From: a virus
Virus record (IMG/VR): IMGVR_UViG_3300009545_000020
Span: 1 to 64,000 of that record
Strand: one strand, 5' to 3'
Length of the DNA stretch: 64,000 bases
Position numbers and translations under genes: made by a program. The first letter of the stretch is position 1. Each line of letters begins with the position of its first letter. This document shows, one piece after another, positions 50,001 to 56,953 of this stretch. Under the pieces are notes generated by a model. That model saw nothing but the letters and a program-made list of their open reading frames with translations, did no database searches and was not told the origin of the DNA.

Positions 50001-50209
50001 GCATCAGTACAGCCGAACGTGCATTGTGGTGGAAAGTCTGCGAAGTAAGACGTGACGATTGGTTCTTTGCCGTAGACGATAACAAAGCAATGAACTTCGT
50101 CCAACGCATGGACTACCGAATAACCAGAACCAAAGAACTCGCAGCTCAGGGCGATCCAAAAGCAATCGAACTCCTCAACCGCGTCATCGCAGAAAGAATC
50201 CTCACATGA
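49997..50209 (+). CDS. Middle mini-array protein 5
   Basis: A 70-residue protein with KELAAQGDPKAIELLNRVIA then ERILT, keeping the GD-x3-A-x-x-LLN-x-VIAER pattern. Its stop overlaps the start of the metallopeptidase-VWA gene, tying the array to that system at the translational level. Confidence 0.7.
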   Translation: MSISTAERALWWKVCEVRRDDWFFAVDDNKAMNFVQRMDYRITRTKELAAQGDPKAIELLNRVIAERILT

Positions 50210-51330
50210 ACTCTGAAGTCCTCACCAAATTGACCAAGGCGCGTATCGCTCTGATCTTCGAACAACCTTTCTTCGGTCAGCTCGCCTTGCGCTTGGCGCT
50301 GAAGGAGATGAGCCCGGCGCATGAAGCGATGTTCGCCGCTCACGGTATGATCCCAACCCTCGCAGTCGACGGTAAGACGATCTACTACTCGCCGAGCTTC
50401 ATCCAGGGCCTCAGCCACGAACTCACCAAGTCCGCCCTCGCCCACGAGATCGGTCATTGCATCTACGACCACACGGGCCGGCGCGGCGCGCGCGAGCCGA
50501 TGCGCTGGAATTTCGCTGGCGACTACGTCATCAACGACATGCTCAAGGACGCGAACTTCGAGATCGGCAAGGGCTGGCTCCTCGATGCGCAATACAAGGG
50601 CATGTCGAGCGACGAGATCTACAACAGGTTGCCGACGGAAGAAGATGGACAAAGCCAAGGCGGCGGAGGCTTCGATATCGTCATGGACGCCGAGGCCGGC
50701 GAAGCCGAGGTCGAGGCCCTGGAATGGAAGATCGCCGTCAGCCAGGCCGCCCAGACCGCCAAGGCCGCGGGCAAGCTGCCGGCGAGCCTCGAACGCTTCC
50801 TCGAAGAGATGCAGGCGCCGAAGGTCGACTGGCGTGCTCAGCTCCGCCAGTTCGTCACCCAGCTCTCGAAGAACGACTACACCTGGATGCGGCCGAACCG
50901 CCGGTTCCTGAGCGCTGGCTTCTTCATGCCCAGCCTTTTCAGCGAGAACATGGGCACGATCGCCGTGGCAATCGACACCTCGGGCTCGATCGACGCTAAG
51001 ACACTCACCGCATTCGGCGCCGAGATCAAGGCGATCAAGGACAGCGTGAACCCCGAGAAGATCGTCATCATCTACTGCGATGCGCGGGTCAACCACATCG
51101 ACACGTTCGAGCAGTACGACGAGCTGCACTTTGACATGCACGGCGGCGGCGGCACCGACTTCCGCCCGCCGTTCGAGTACCTGAAGGAACACGAGATCAA
51201 CCCGGCGTGCTTCGTGTACCTCACGGACGGCTACGGCCCGTTCGGCGAGTCGACGACGTTCCCGACGCTGTGGTGCATGACGACGGAAGTGAAAGCGCCG
51301 TTCGGCGAGAACATCCGGATCGAGGTGTGA
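50206..51330 (+). CDS. Metallopeptidase-like + VWA protein (DUF2201 type)
   Basis: A 374-residue protein. The N-terminal half has ALAHEIGHCIYDHTGRR near residues 75-91, an HExxH zinc motif with a further His. The C-terminal half is a VWA-like fold with AIDTSGSIDA (~255-264, DxSxS MIDAS), the conserved Thr in GGGGTDFRP (~315) and YLTDGYGPFG (Asp, ~343). This two-domain design is typical of DUF2201 proteins paired with MoxR ATPases. Substrate unknown; it could modify host or phage proteins. Zn-dependent catalysis is inferred from the motif. Confidence 0.82.
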   Translation: MNSEVLTKLTKARIALIFEQPFFGQLALRLALKEMSPAHEAMFAAHGMIPTLAVDGKTIYYSPSFIQGLSHELTKSALAHEIGHCIYDHTGRRGAREPMRWNFAGDYVINDMLKDANFEIGKGWLLDAQYKGMSSDEIYNRLPTEEDGQSQGGGGFDIVMDAEAGEAEVEALEWKIAVSQAAQTAKAAGKLPASLERFLEEMQAPKVDWRAQLRQFVTQLSKNDYTWMRPNRRFLSAGFFMPSLFSENMGTIAVAIDTSGSIDAKTLTAFGAEIKAIKDSVNPEKIVIIYCDARVNHIDTFEQYDELHFDMHGGGGTDFRPPFEYLKEHEINPACFVYLTDGYGPFGESTTFPTLWCMTTEVKAPFGENIRIEV

Positions 51331-51331
51331 A

Positions 51332-51955
51332 GTGAGCTTCGCTCGCGAACACTTTGCTGCATACAAAGCGTTGCGGGAAAAGTATTTCCCGTACATGAGC
51401 CCGGACTCAGCGCTTTGGCATGTTCGAAACGACATCAACAACGCAATCATTCGCAAGCTGCTTCCTCCCGAATTCGAGATCCAAGGAATTTATCGAGATG
51501 CGAAGTTTGATGTCGAAGATCACACGATCAAAGCTGGTAGCAAGTCCTTCGACGATCGCGACATTCTCGAAGGATTCGCAATGATCATCGAACCTGGTCG
51601 GAATAGCCAAGGTGCAAGCCAACGATGCAGCGAATACCAACTCCAAAGTGGCAGCTACACCATCCTCAACTATTCGGAAGATACCGCTTACAAGGATCTA
51701 CGCAAGGAAAAGGTTGGCAAAGCAGACGCACGCCGCCGGGCAATAGAGAGTCGTCAAAGAGATGTGGTCTACGTTGAGAACGTTCAACGTGGAAACATTT
51801 ACGAAGTTGATGTATTTGTTGAATGCGACGACATCGACTTCTGGGAATGTGAGGTTTTTTCAACCGATAGCGAAGACGAAGCAACCGCTTGGCTCGAAGA
51901 CACCATAACCAAATGCGCCGCCGAGATCCGAGCAACCGTTGCCGCCAAGGAATGA
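51332..51955 (+). CDS. Hypothetical 207-residue protein
   Basis: GTG start one base after the preceding stop. Mixed alpha/beta with an acidic end (STDSEDEATAWLEDTITKCA). It is distinctly less GC-rich than the VWA gene before it. It belongs to the MoxR/VWA operon by position. No family recognised. Confidence 0.62.
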   Translation: MSFAREHFAAYKALREKYFPYMSPDSALWHVRNDINNAIIRKLLPPEFEIQGIYRDAKFDVEDHTIKAGSKSFDDRDILEGFAMIIEPGRNSQGASQRCSEYQLQSGSYTILNYSEDTAYKDLRKEKVGKADARRRAIESRQRDVVYVENVQRGNIYEVDVFVECDDIDFWECEVFSTDSEDEATAWLEDTITKCAAEIRATVAAKE

Positions 51956-51956
51956 C

Positions 51957-52133
51957 ATGCCCCCCACCCCCAAGTTCATCCTCGTCCCACAGCCCCTTCT
52001 GCTGCGTGCCATCCGTGCCCTTCGCTACAAGGCCCAACACGAGGGAAACGGCTACAAGAACAGCGTGGACTGGGCCGATGCCAATGCGCTGAAGAAGCTG
52101 GTCGACGAGGCAAAGGCTTCCCCCGGCGTCTAA
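51957..52133 (+). CDS. Hypothetical 58-residue protein
   Basis: Start chosen at 51957 (MPPTPKFILVPQ) because AAGGA is 7 nt upstream; an upstream in-frame ATG at 51939 is less well placed. Basic helix (LLRAIRALRYKAQHEG) and a WADANALKKLVDEAK helix. Its TAA is part of the following TCTAA element. Function unknown. Confidence 0.6.
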   Translation: MPPTPKFILVPQPLLLRAIRALRYKAQHEGNGYKNSVDWADANALKKLVDEAKASPGV

Positions 52134-52151
52134 GCTCGTAGTACGATCTAA
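52128..52151 (+). promoter_or_regulatory. TCTAA element before the Cas4-like gene
   Basis: GTCTAAG-CTCGTAG-TACGATCTAA: first and third half-sites intact at the standard spacing (18 nt), middle one degraded. It overlaps the stop codon of the previous gene; ATTAGAGATCG follows before the ATG at 52178. Confidence 0.5.
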
Positions 52152-52177
52152 CCTTCAGCCATTAGAGATCGACCGCC

Positions 52178-53062
52178 ATGCCCATCAATTCCTGGTCTTA
52201 TAGCTCCCTCGCCGAGTTCGAGAAGTGCGCCTTCCGGGCCTACCTGAAGTACGACCAGCGAATCCCCGAGCCCCAGCGCGAGTTGCCCCCAGGCAAGACC
52301 GAGCATGCCAACGATCGCGGCACCCGTATCCATACGGCCGCTGAGATGTTCGTGCAGAGCAAAGGCCCCTTCATCCCTGAGATGAAGAAGTTCGAGGCCG
52401 AGTTCATAACCCTGCAGCAGCTCTACAAGCAGGGCAAGGTCTCACTCGAAGGCGAATGGGCGGTGACCGACCAGTGGGAGCCCGTAGCTTGGGGAGGGGA
52501 ATGGAAAGAAGGCTACTTCTTCGGCGAAGAAGCCGACAACGAGATCAAGGTCGTCAAAAAGCTGCCGCAATACGGGCGCTTCGGCGATGTCGTCAAGCTC
52601 GGCAAGAAGCTCTACGGCTGGATGCCCGCCTGGCACCGATCGAAGATCGACGCCATGGTGACATACAACGAAGGCACTTCGGCCGTCGTCATCGACTACA
52701 AGTCCGGCAAGAAGTTCGGCAACGAGATCAAGCACGGCGAGCAGGTTCAGCTCTACCAGCTCAACGCCTTCATGCGGTACCCGCATCTCGAAGAGGTCGT
52801 CACCGAACTCTGGTACCTCGATGTCGATGACATCACGCGCATGAAGTTCACGCGGGACCAAGGGCTTCGGTTCAAGCGCTCGTTCGACATACGCGGGAAC
52901 AAGATGGTCAACGCCACGACCTTCCCGGCCAACCCCAACAAGTTCAGCTGCCAATACTGCATGTATTCGAACCGCCCCGACGGCGGCACGAGCCAATGCA
53001 CCGTCGGCGTCGACAAGGCCGGCCGGCGCTGGCCGAGCGGGATCGCGGTCGTCGCAGCCTAA
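52178..53062 (+). CDS. Cas4/RecB-like PD-(D/E)XK nuclease
   Basis: A 294-residue protein with a complete PD-(D/E)XK layout: SYSSLAEFEKCAFRAYLKY at the start (first Cys), NDRGTRIHTAAEMF with the catalytic His (~residue 48), AVVIDYKSGKKFG (D-x-K, ~168-180), QVQLYQLNAF (~190) and a C-terminal Cys set CQYCMYS...SQC (~258-275) suited to an Fe-S cluster. Probably an exonuclease in phage recombination or DNA end processing with the helicase downstream. Confidence 0.82.
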   Translation: MPINSWSYSSLAEFEKCAFRAYLKYDQRIPEPQRELPPGKTEHANDRGTRIHTAAEMFVQSKGPFIPEMKKFEAEFITLQQLYKQGKVSLEGEWAVTDQWEPVAWGGEWKEGYFFGEEADNEIKVVKKLPQYGRFGDVVKLGKKLYGWMPAWHRSKIDAMVTYNEGTSAVVIDYKSGKKFGNEIKHGEQVQLYQLNAFMRYPHLEEVVTELWYLDVDDITRMKFTRDQGLRFKRSFDIRGNKMVNATTFPANPNKFSCQYCMYSNRPDGGTSQCTVGVDKAGRRWPSGIAVVAA

Positions 53063-53074
53063 CCCGAGAGAACC

Positions 53075-53371
53075 ATGACACCCTTCACCGACAACCGCGG
53101 CAAGAACTGGCTACCAGAGCATTACCGCCTGATCAAAGACCTGTTCATCGCGGGTACATCTCTGCAGGACATCGCCAGGCGATCCGGCCGCACGCCCGTC
53201 GCCGTGGTGTCGAAGCTCAGCGAACTGGGACTGATCACGATCAAAGGACGTGATTACCACAAGGTTGACCCCGATCCCTGGATGAGCTGGACGATGCTGA
53301 AGATCGAGAACGAAGAGTTCGAGGCCAACATCAAGAGCTTCTACGCCAAGTCCAAAGAACCGCAGCCATGA
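53075..53371 (+). CDS. Helix-turn-helix DNA-binding protein
   Basis: A 98-residue protein. Residues ~15-50 (LIKDLFIAGTSLQDIARRSG then RTPVAVVSKLSELGLI) make a clear HTH of the GcrA/MarR-like or sigma-region-4-like kind. The rest is acidic and aromatic. A candidate regulator that could recognise the repeated TCTAA sites, but this link is inference. Confidence 0.72.
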   Translation: MTPFTDNRGKNWLPEHYRLIKDLFIAGTSLQDIARRSGRTPVAVVSKLSELGLITIKGRDYHKVDPDPWMSWTMLKIENEEFEANIKSFYAKSKEPQP

Positions 53372-53544
53372 CCGAGACCAAGAAAAAGCGGTTACGAAGC
53401 ACAACGCGACTTCGTAGAGACGTCAATCGATTGAAGAACAAGTTCGTGACTTGCAAGATGCTCGGACACGAGAACCTAGCAACACATTGCCTGGACATGC
53501 TCAACAGACGGATGTCGCGGCTCGCGAAGGTCGAGCATGGATAG
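53368..53544 (+). CDS. Basic 58-residue protein
   Basis: A short ORF whose ATG overlaps the HTH gene stop and whose end overlaps the next start. Very basic: MTETKKKRLRSTTRLRRDVN then a helical part with HCLDMLNRRMSRLAKVEHG. Likely a nucleic-acid-binding peptide. No family recognised. Confidence 0.62.
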   Translation: MTETKKKRLRSTTRLRRDVNRLKNKFVTCKMLGHENLATHCLDMLNRRMSRLAKVEHG

Positions 53545-53728
53545 AGACGAACTCCTCGGGCACATCGCAAGGTGCACAGCCGACCTCGTGAGGATCAAAC
53601 TCATCGAAGGAGATGAGACCGAAGAATACAAATGGATTCGCTGGAATCGAACCATATACCAGATGAAACTTAACGAACTTGACCGTCACCCTTCAGTCAT
53701 CTCTGCCGCCCTCACCTCTAAGCCCTAA
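53537..53728 (+). CDS. Hypothetical 63-residue protein
   Basis: Begins MDRDELLGHIARCTADLVRI and overlaps the previous gene by 8 nt. Mixed helix with YKWIRWNRTIYQMKLNELDR. Its TAA is part of a TCTAAGCCCTAA stretch (53715-53728) before the helicase. Function unknown. Confidence 0.6.
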   Translation: MDRDELLGHIARCTADLVRIKLIEGDETEEYKWIRWNRTIYQMKLNELDRHPSVISAALTSKP

Positions 53729-53733
53729 TCAAG

Positions 53734-55194
53734 ATGCTCGCTTCGATCAAACCCTTCCGGCATCAAGTCCTGTCCATCAAGCACAACGACAAGACGCCGA
53801 TCGTGTACGACACGAGCGAGCCCGGCACGGGAAAGACATACGTCCGCATCGCGGCCTACGCGAAGCGCCAGAAGCGCCTCAAGCACAAGCTCCTCGTGCT
53901 CTGCACTCGCTCGACGATGCAAAGCGTCTGGGCCGCGGACTTCAAGAAGTTCGCCCCGCATCTGCGTGTGGTGATCGCTGACGCTGCACACCGCGAAGCT
54001 GCATTCGCAACTGATGCCGACGTGTACATCGCGAACCATGACGCGGTGAAGTGGCTGAGAGCGAAGAAGAAGGCGTTCTTCGCGAATTTCCGCGAACTCG
54101 CGGTCGACGAGTGCACAGCCTTCAAGCACCACACGAGCCAGCGCAGCAAGGCGATCGTGAAGATCCGGAAGCACTTCGAGTACGTGGCCCTGATGACCGG
54201 CACGCCGAACCCGAACGGCATCTGCGATGTGTGGCACCAGGTCAAGATCCTCGACAACGGCGAGCGCCTGGGTACCTCGTACTACGCCTTTCGCAACACG
54301 GTCTGTGCACCGACACAGAAGGGCAAGAACGAGAACGCCATCGAATGGACCGACAAGGAAGGCGCCGAGGAAGCTGTGTTCGGGCTGCTCACCGACATCG
54401 TGATCAGCCACAAGCGGGACAAGTGCCTGGATCTGCCCGAGAACCACCAGTATTCGGTGCCCTACTTCCTCAGCGAGAAGCAGAAGAAAGCCTACGTCAC
54501 GCTGCACGAAGACCAGATCATGCTGTTCGGCACCAGCAAGCCGCTGACCGCCAAGCAGAAGGTCGAGTTCGTCCGGGCCAAGATGCTCGGCACCCCGGCA
54601 CCCACCGTGAAGATCTCCGCGGTGAATGCTGCTCAGGTGGCCAACAAGCTGCTGCAGGTCTCCTCTGGCGCGGTCTACGAATCCGCCGGCAAGTACCACG
54701 TGATCGATCAGGCCCGGTACGAGTTCGTCATGGACCTCGCCGAGGAGAGCCCGCATAGCCTGGTGTTCTTCCTCTGGCAACACCAGCGAGATCTCCTGGA
54801 GCTGCAGGCGCAGACCCGCAAGCTGCGCTACTGCATCATGGACGGCGAGACCAGCGACCGAGACCGCGCTGCGAACGTCATGGCCTACCAGGCTGGCAAG
54901 TTTGACATGATGTTCGCCCACCCGCTGGTCATGGCGCACGGGCACACGTTGACCCGAGGCCGCCGGACAATCTGGTCGAGCCCGACATACAACCTGGAGT
55001 GGTTCAAACAAGGTTCGCTGCGCCAGAACCGGATTGGCCAGAAGCACAAGACCGAGAACATCGTCGTTGTCGCTGAGGGCACGATCGAAGAAGCCGTGTA
55101 CTCCGAGATGCTCGCGAAGGATGCACGCATGACGAACCTTCTCGATTTATTCTCTTCTCTAACGTCTAATCACGATCTAAGGAAGGCGGCATGA
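53734..55194 (+). CDS. SNF2-like DEAD/DEAH superfamily 2 helicase
   Basis: A 486-residue protein. Walker A SEPGTGKTY (~residue 29-37), motif II AVDECTAFKH (~120, D-E-C-T), motif III-like MTGTPNPNG (~150), VFFLWQHQRDLLE (motif IV region, ~345) and motif VI QNRIGQKHKT (~430). The RIGQ signature is typical of SNF2-family members in phages. Probably works in replication or recombination. The last codons are part of a TCTAA element (55157-55180). Confidence 0.84.
   Translation: MLASIKPFRHQVLSIKHNDKTPIVYDTSEPGTGKTYVRIAAYAKRQKRLKHKLLVLCTRSTMQSVWAADFKKFAPHLRVVIADAAHREAAFATDADVYIANHDAVKWLRAKKKAFFANFRELAVDECTAFKHHTSQRSKAIVKIRKHFEYVALMTGTPNPNGICDVWHQVKILDNGERLGTSYYAFRNTVCAPTQKGKNENAIEWTDKEGAEEAVFGLLTDIVISHKRDKCLDLPENHQYSVPYFLSEKQKKAYVTLHEDQIMLFGTSKPLTAKQKVEFVRAKMLGTPAPTVKISAVNAAQVANKLLQVSSGAVYESAGKYHVIDQARYEFVMDLAEESPHSLVFFLWQHQRDLLELQAQTRKLRYCIMDGETSDRDRAANVMAYQAGKFDMMFAHPLVMAHGHTLTRGRRTIWSSPTYNLEWFKQGSLRQNRIGQKHKTENIVVVAEGTIEEAVYSEMLAKDARMTNLLDLFSSLTSNHDLRKAA
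55157..55180 (+). promoter_or_regulatory. Three-half-site TCTAA element in helicase 3' end
   Basis: CTCTAACGTCTAATCACGAT then CTAA: half-sites at spacings 7 and 11 nt. It sits inside the last codons of the helicase (encoding SLTSNHDL) and just before AAGGAAG of the next gene, so the sequence appears to be selected as DNA or RNA as well as protein. Confidence 0.52.
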
Positions 55195-55340
55195 AGGAAT
55201 TTATTTCGGCTATCGCGATTGCAGCTTGGATATTCGGTCTTGTCCTTGCCAAAGGATTCTGGTCGACGCTCATTGCATTAACTATCTTCCCATGGAGCTG
55301 GTACCTCGTCGCAGAATATTTGATTAAGAGGTTTTCGTGA
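55191..55340 (+). CDS. Small membrane protein, 49 residues
   Basis: Starts MKEFISAIAIAAWIFGLVLA and has two hydrophobic segments (~5-20 and ~25-44). AAGGAAG is 6 nt upstream and the ATG overlaps the helicase stop. The TGA overlaps the GTG of the HNH gene. Function unknown. Confidence 0.65.
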   Translation: MKEFISAIAIAAWIFGLVLAKGFWSTLIALTIFPWSWYLVAEYLIKRFS

Positions 55341-55771
55341 ATCGAAAGTACCGCGACATGGAGGACCGGCTTTTCTCGAACTCCTTCGCGATGGACTGCG
55401 GCTACGAGACTGAGTGCTGGGTGTGGATGGGCGCAAGCGATGGCAAAGGCGCATACCCGCGGATGTCGGTAGGAATCGACAAGACCAGAAAAGTCAAGAA
55501 GGCCAGCGCGCATCGAGTCTCGTACGAAACGTTCATCGGCCCGATCCCCGCCGGCTTCGAACTCGATCACAAATGCCAGGTGACTCGGTGCATTCACCCG
55601 AATCATCTTCAACCACTACCTCCGCCGGATAACCGGCGACTCGTTCAAGCAAGGAAGAAGCATGCGAGTGTTCCTAATCTGCGTCACGATCCTCCTCGCC
55701 ATGCGCATGACGATGGAGTTCGTGCTGATCATGAAGAACTCGAACACGAACACGAGCTGCAGCACAGCTGA
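55337..55771 (+). CDS. HNH endonuclease (HNH_3-like)
   Basis: A 144-residue protein with GTG start. ECWVWMGASDGKGAYPRM, SAHRVSYETFIGPIPAGFEL then DHKCQVTRCIHPNHLQPL carry the HNH motif (D-H ... N-H-L) with paired Cys for zinc binding. Such stand-alone genes are homing-type or DNA-processing nucleases. The last ~36 residues are His-rich and overlap a different-frame membrane gene at 55662, so they may be non-essential. Confidence 0.82.
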   Translation: MNRKYRDMEDRLFSNSFAMDCGYETECWVWMGASDGKGAYPRMSVGIDKTRKVKKASAHRVSYETFIGPIPAGFELDHKCQVTRCIHPNHLQPLPPPDNRRLVQARKKHASVPNLRHDPPRHAHDDGVRADHEELEHEHELQHS

Positions 55772-55784
55772 TCTGACGACATGA
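55662..55784 (+). CDS. Overlapping 40-residue membrane protein
   Basis: AAGGAAGAAGC precedes the ATG. Translation starts MRVFLICVTILLAMRMTMEF and forms one hydrophobic segment, then a Thr/Ser/Asn-rich tail (MKNSNTNTSCSTADLTT). It sits inside the 3' end of the HNH gene in another frame and overlaps the next ATG by ATGA, which fills the otherwise uncoupled junction. A good candidate for an overprinted real gene; a toxin-like or lysis-regulator peptide is possible. Confidence 0.6.
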   Translation: MRVFLICVTILLAMRMTMEFVLIMKNSNTNTSCSTADLTT

Positions 55785-56173
55785 AATATCTGCTCCACAC
55801 CGCTCCATTGCCAATCACGGTAATCTGCTACGCGAAGGTCGTGGCAATGCTCAGTGAACAGCCTTGTACCTACGCGCAGATGGTGGCGGAGATCGGCATG
55901 ACACGCAGCACGATTGCCAAATTCATCGCAGCGTTGCGCAAGGAAGACTACTGCTACATCGCAGCATGGACCGCCAATGACAACGGCCGGCGCAACCTTG
56001 CGATGTTCCAGATGGGCTCCAAGCAAGACGCGAAACAACCGTCCTATACCGACGCCGAGAAGAAAGCGCGCTATCGCCGCCGAAACAAGGAACGGATCAA
56101 GGAGAAGGCGCGCGAGAAGTATCGACAGAGTACCTACAAGCAACTGATGTCGATCGCGGAAGTACGAGCGTGA
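55781..56173 (+). CDS. Winged-helix-like DNA-binding protein
   Basis: A 130-residue protein. Residues ~16-60 (VICYAKVVAMLSEQPCTYAQ then MVAEIGMTRSTIAKFIAALR) form a helix-turn-helix/winged-helix. The C-terminal half is strongly basic and helical (ARYRRRNKERIKEKAREKYR). A likely transcription regulator; a second candidate for binding the TCTAA sites. Its stop overlaps the GTG of the first right-array gene. Confidence 0.7.
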   Translation: MKYLLHTAPLPITVICYAKVVAMLSEQPCTYAQMVAEIGMTRSTIAKFIAALRKEDYCYIAAWTANDNGRRNLAMFQMGSKQDAKQPSYTDAEKKARYRRRNKERIKEKAREKYRQSTYKQLMSIAEVRA

Positions 56174-56451
56174 ACCAGACGGAGATCCGCGAACTGGTGC
56201 GGTCGATCCTGACCGACGCCGGTTGCAAGTTCACGGTCAGGCATGTCGACAGCTATCGGTTCGTCACCATCAGCAATGAGCATCACGAAGTGCTGCGAGG
56301 TGCTTCGCGAGATCTACGAGCCAGGGTGATCTTCGCTGATGAAGCCTACCGAGACACGCTGCCAAAGGTTCACCTTCGCAGTCTCGCGCGGCTACTGAAA
56401 CTGCTCGACATCGCAGTCGCACGCGATGTCCGCAGAAAGATGTTGTCATGA
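56170..56451 (+). CDS. Right mini-array protein 1
   Basis: A 93-residue protein with GTG start. No ELPD-type start. Ends LDIAVARDVRRKMLS, with AGAAAG 8 nt ahead of the next ATG. Helical C-terminal third. Function unknown. Confidence 0.68.
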   Translation: MNQTEIRELVRSILTDAGCKFTVRHVDSYRFVTISNEHHEVLRGASRDLRARVIFADEAYRDTLPKVHLRSLARLLKLLDIAVARDVRRKMLS

Positions 56452-56702
56452 CCGACTACGAGAAGCTCACCGAACTTGAACGGCTGTACTCGCTGGGCAA
56501 AGGCGACTCTATTCCGATTAAGGATAGAACGACCGAATGCTGGATCAGAGACTTGGCCCTCCGATACAAGCACTTCAGACTTCGCTGGTCATACAGAAAC
56601 TACTGCATAGATGTCCACGTCGATCAGTACGGGCTCTGCTGCCTGATCTCCGCGCTGCAGAGAACGATCAACGAGAGAGTTGCGAAGAAGATTCTGTCAT
56701 GA
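56448..56702 (+). CDS. Right mini-array protein 2
   Basis: An 84-residue protein, Tyr/Arg-rich centre (RYKHFRLRWSYRNYCIDVHV), ending TINERVAKKILS. Coupled by ATGA on both sides. Shares only the helix and tail with neighbours. Function unknown. Confidence 0.68.
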   Translation: MTDYEKLTELERLYSLGKGDSIPIKDRTTECWIRDLALRYKHFRLRWSYRNYCIDVHVDQYGLCCLISALQRTINERVAKKILS

Positions 56703-56953
56703 AGCTCAACCTTACGCTGTTGCAGAAGAAGTCAGAGTTAAGTGCGCTGATTTCAACGATCGACAAGCATGTCTACCTGACTGACGTGCAGTGTGAATGG
56801 GTCCGCGCATTGGCGCTTCATCACCATTTGTCTCCGGATGTTGTCTTCTTTGTGCATGGGATAGGACGAGCTTCAACTCATTGCCTCGGCCAACTCCTCG
56901 ATAAAGTCGACAACGAAATCAATGAGCAAGTAGCAAGAAAGATGCTCTCATAA
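56699..56953 (+). CDS. Right mini-array protein 3
   Basis: Start at 56699, overlapping the previous stop. 84 residues ending DNEINEQVARKMLS, with AAGAAAG before the DNA polymerase start (TAATG junction, 1-nt overlap). Same tail as its neighbours although the body differs. Function unknown. Confidence 0.68.
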   Translation: MKLNLTLLQKKSELSALISTIDKHVYLTDVQCEWVRALALHHHLSPDVVFFVHGIGRASTHCLGQLLDKVDNEINEQVARKMLS

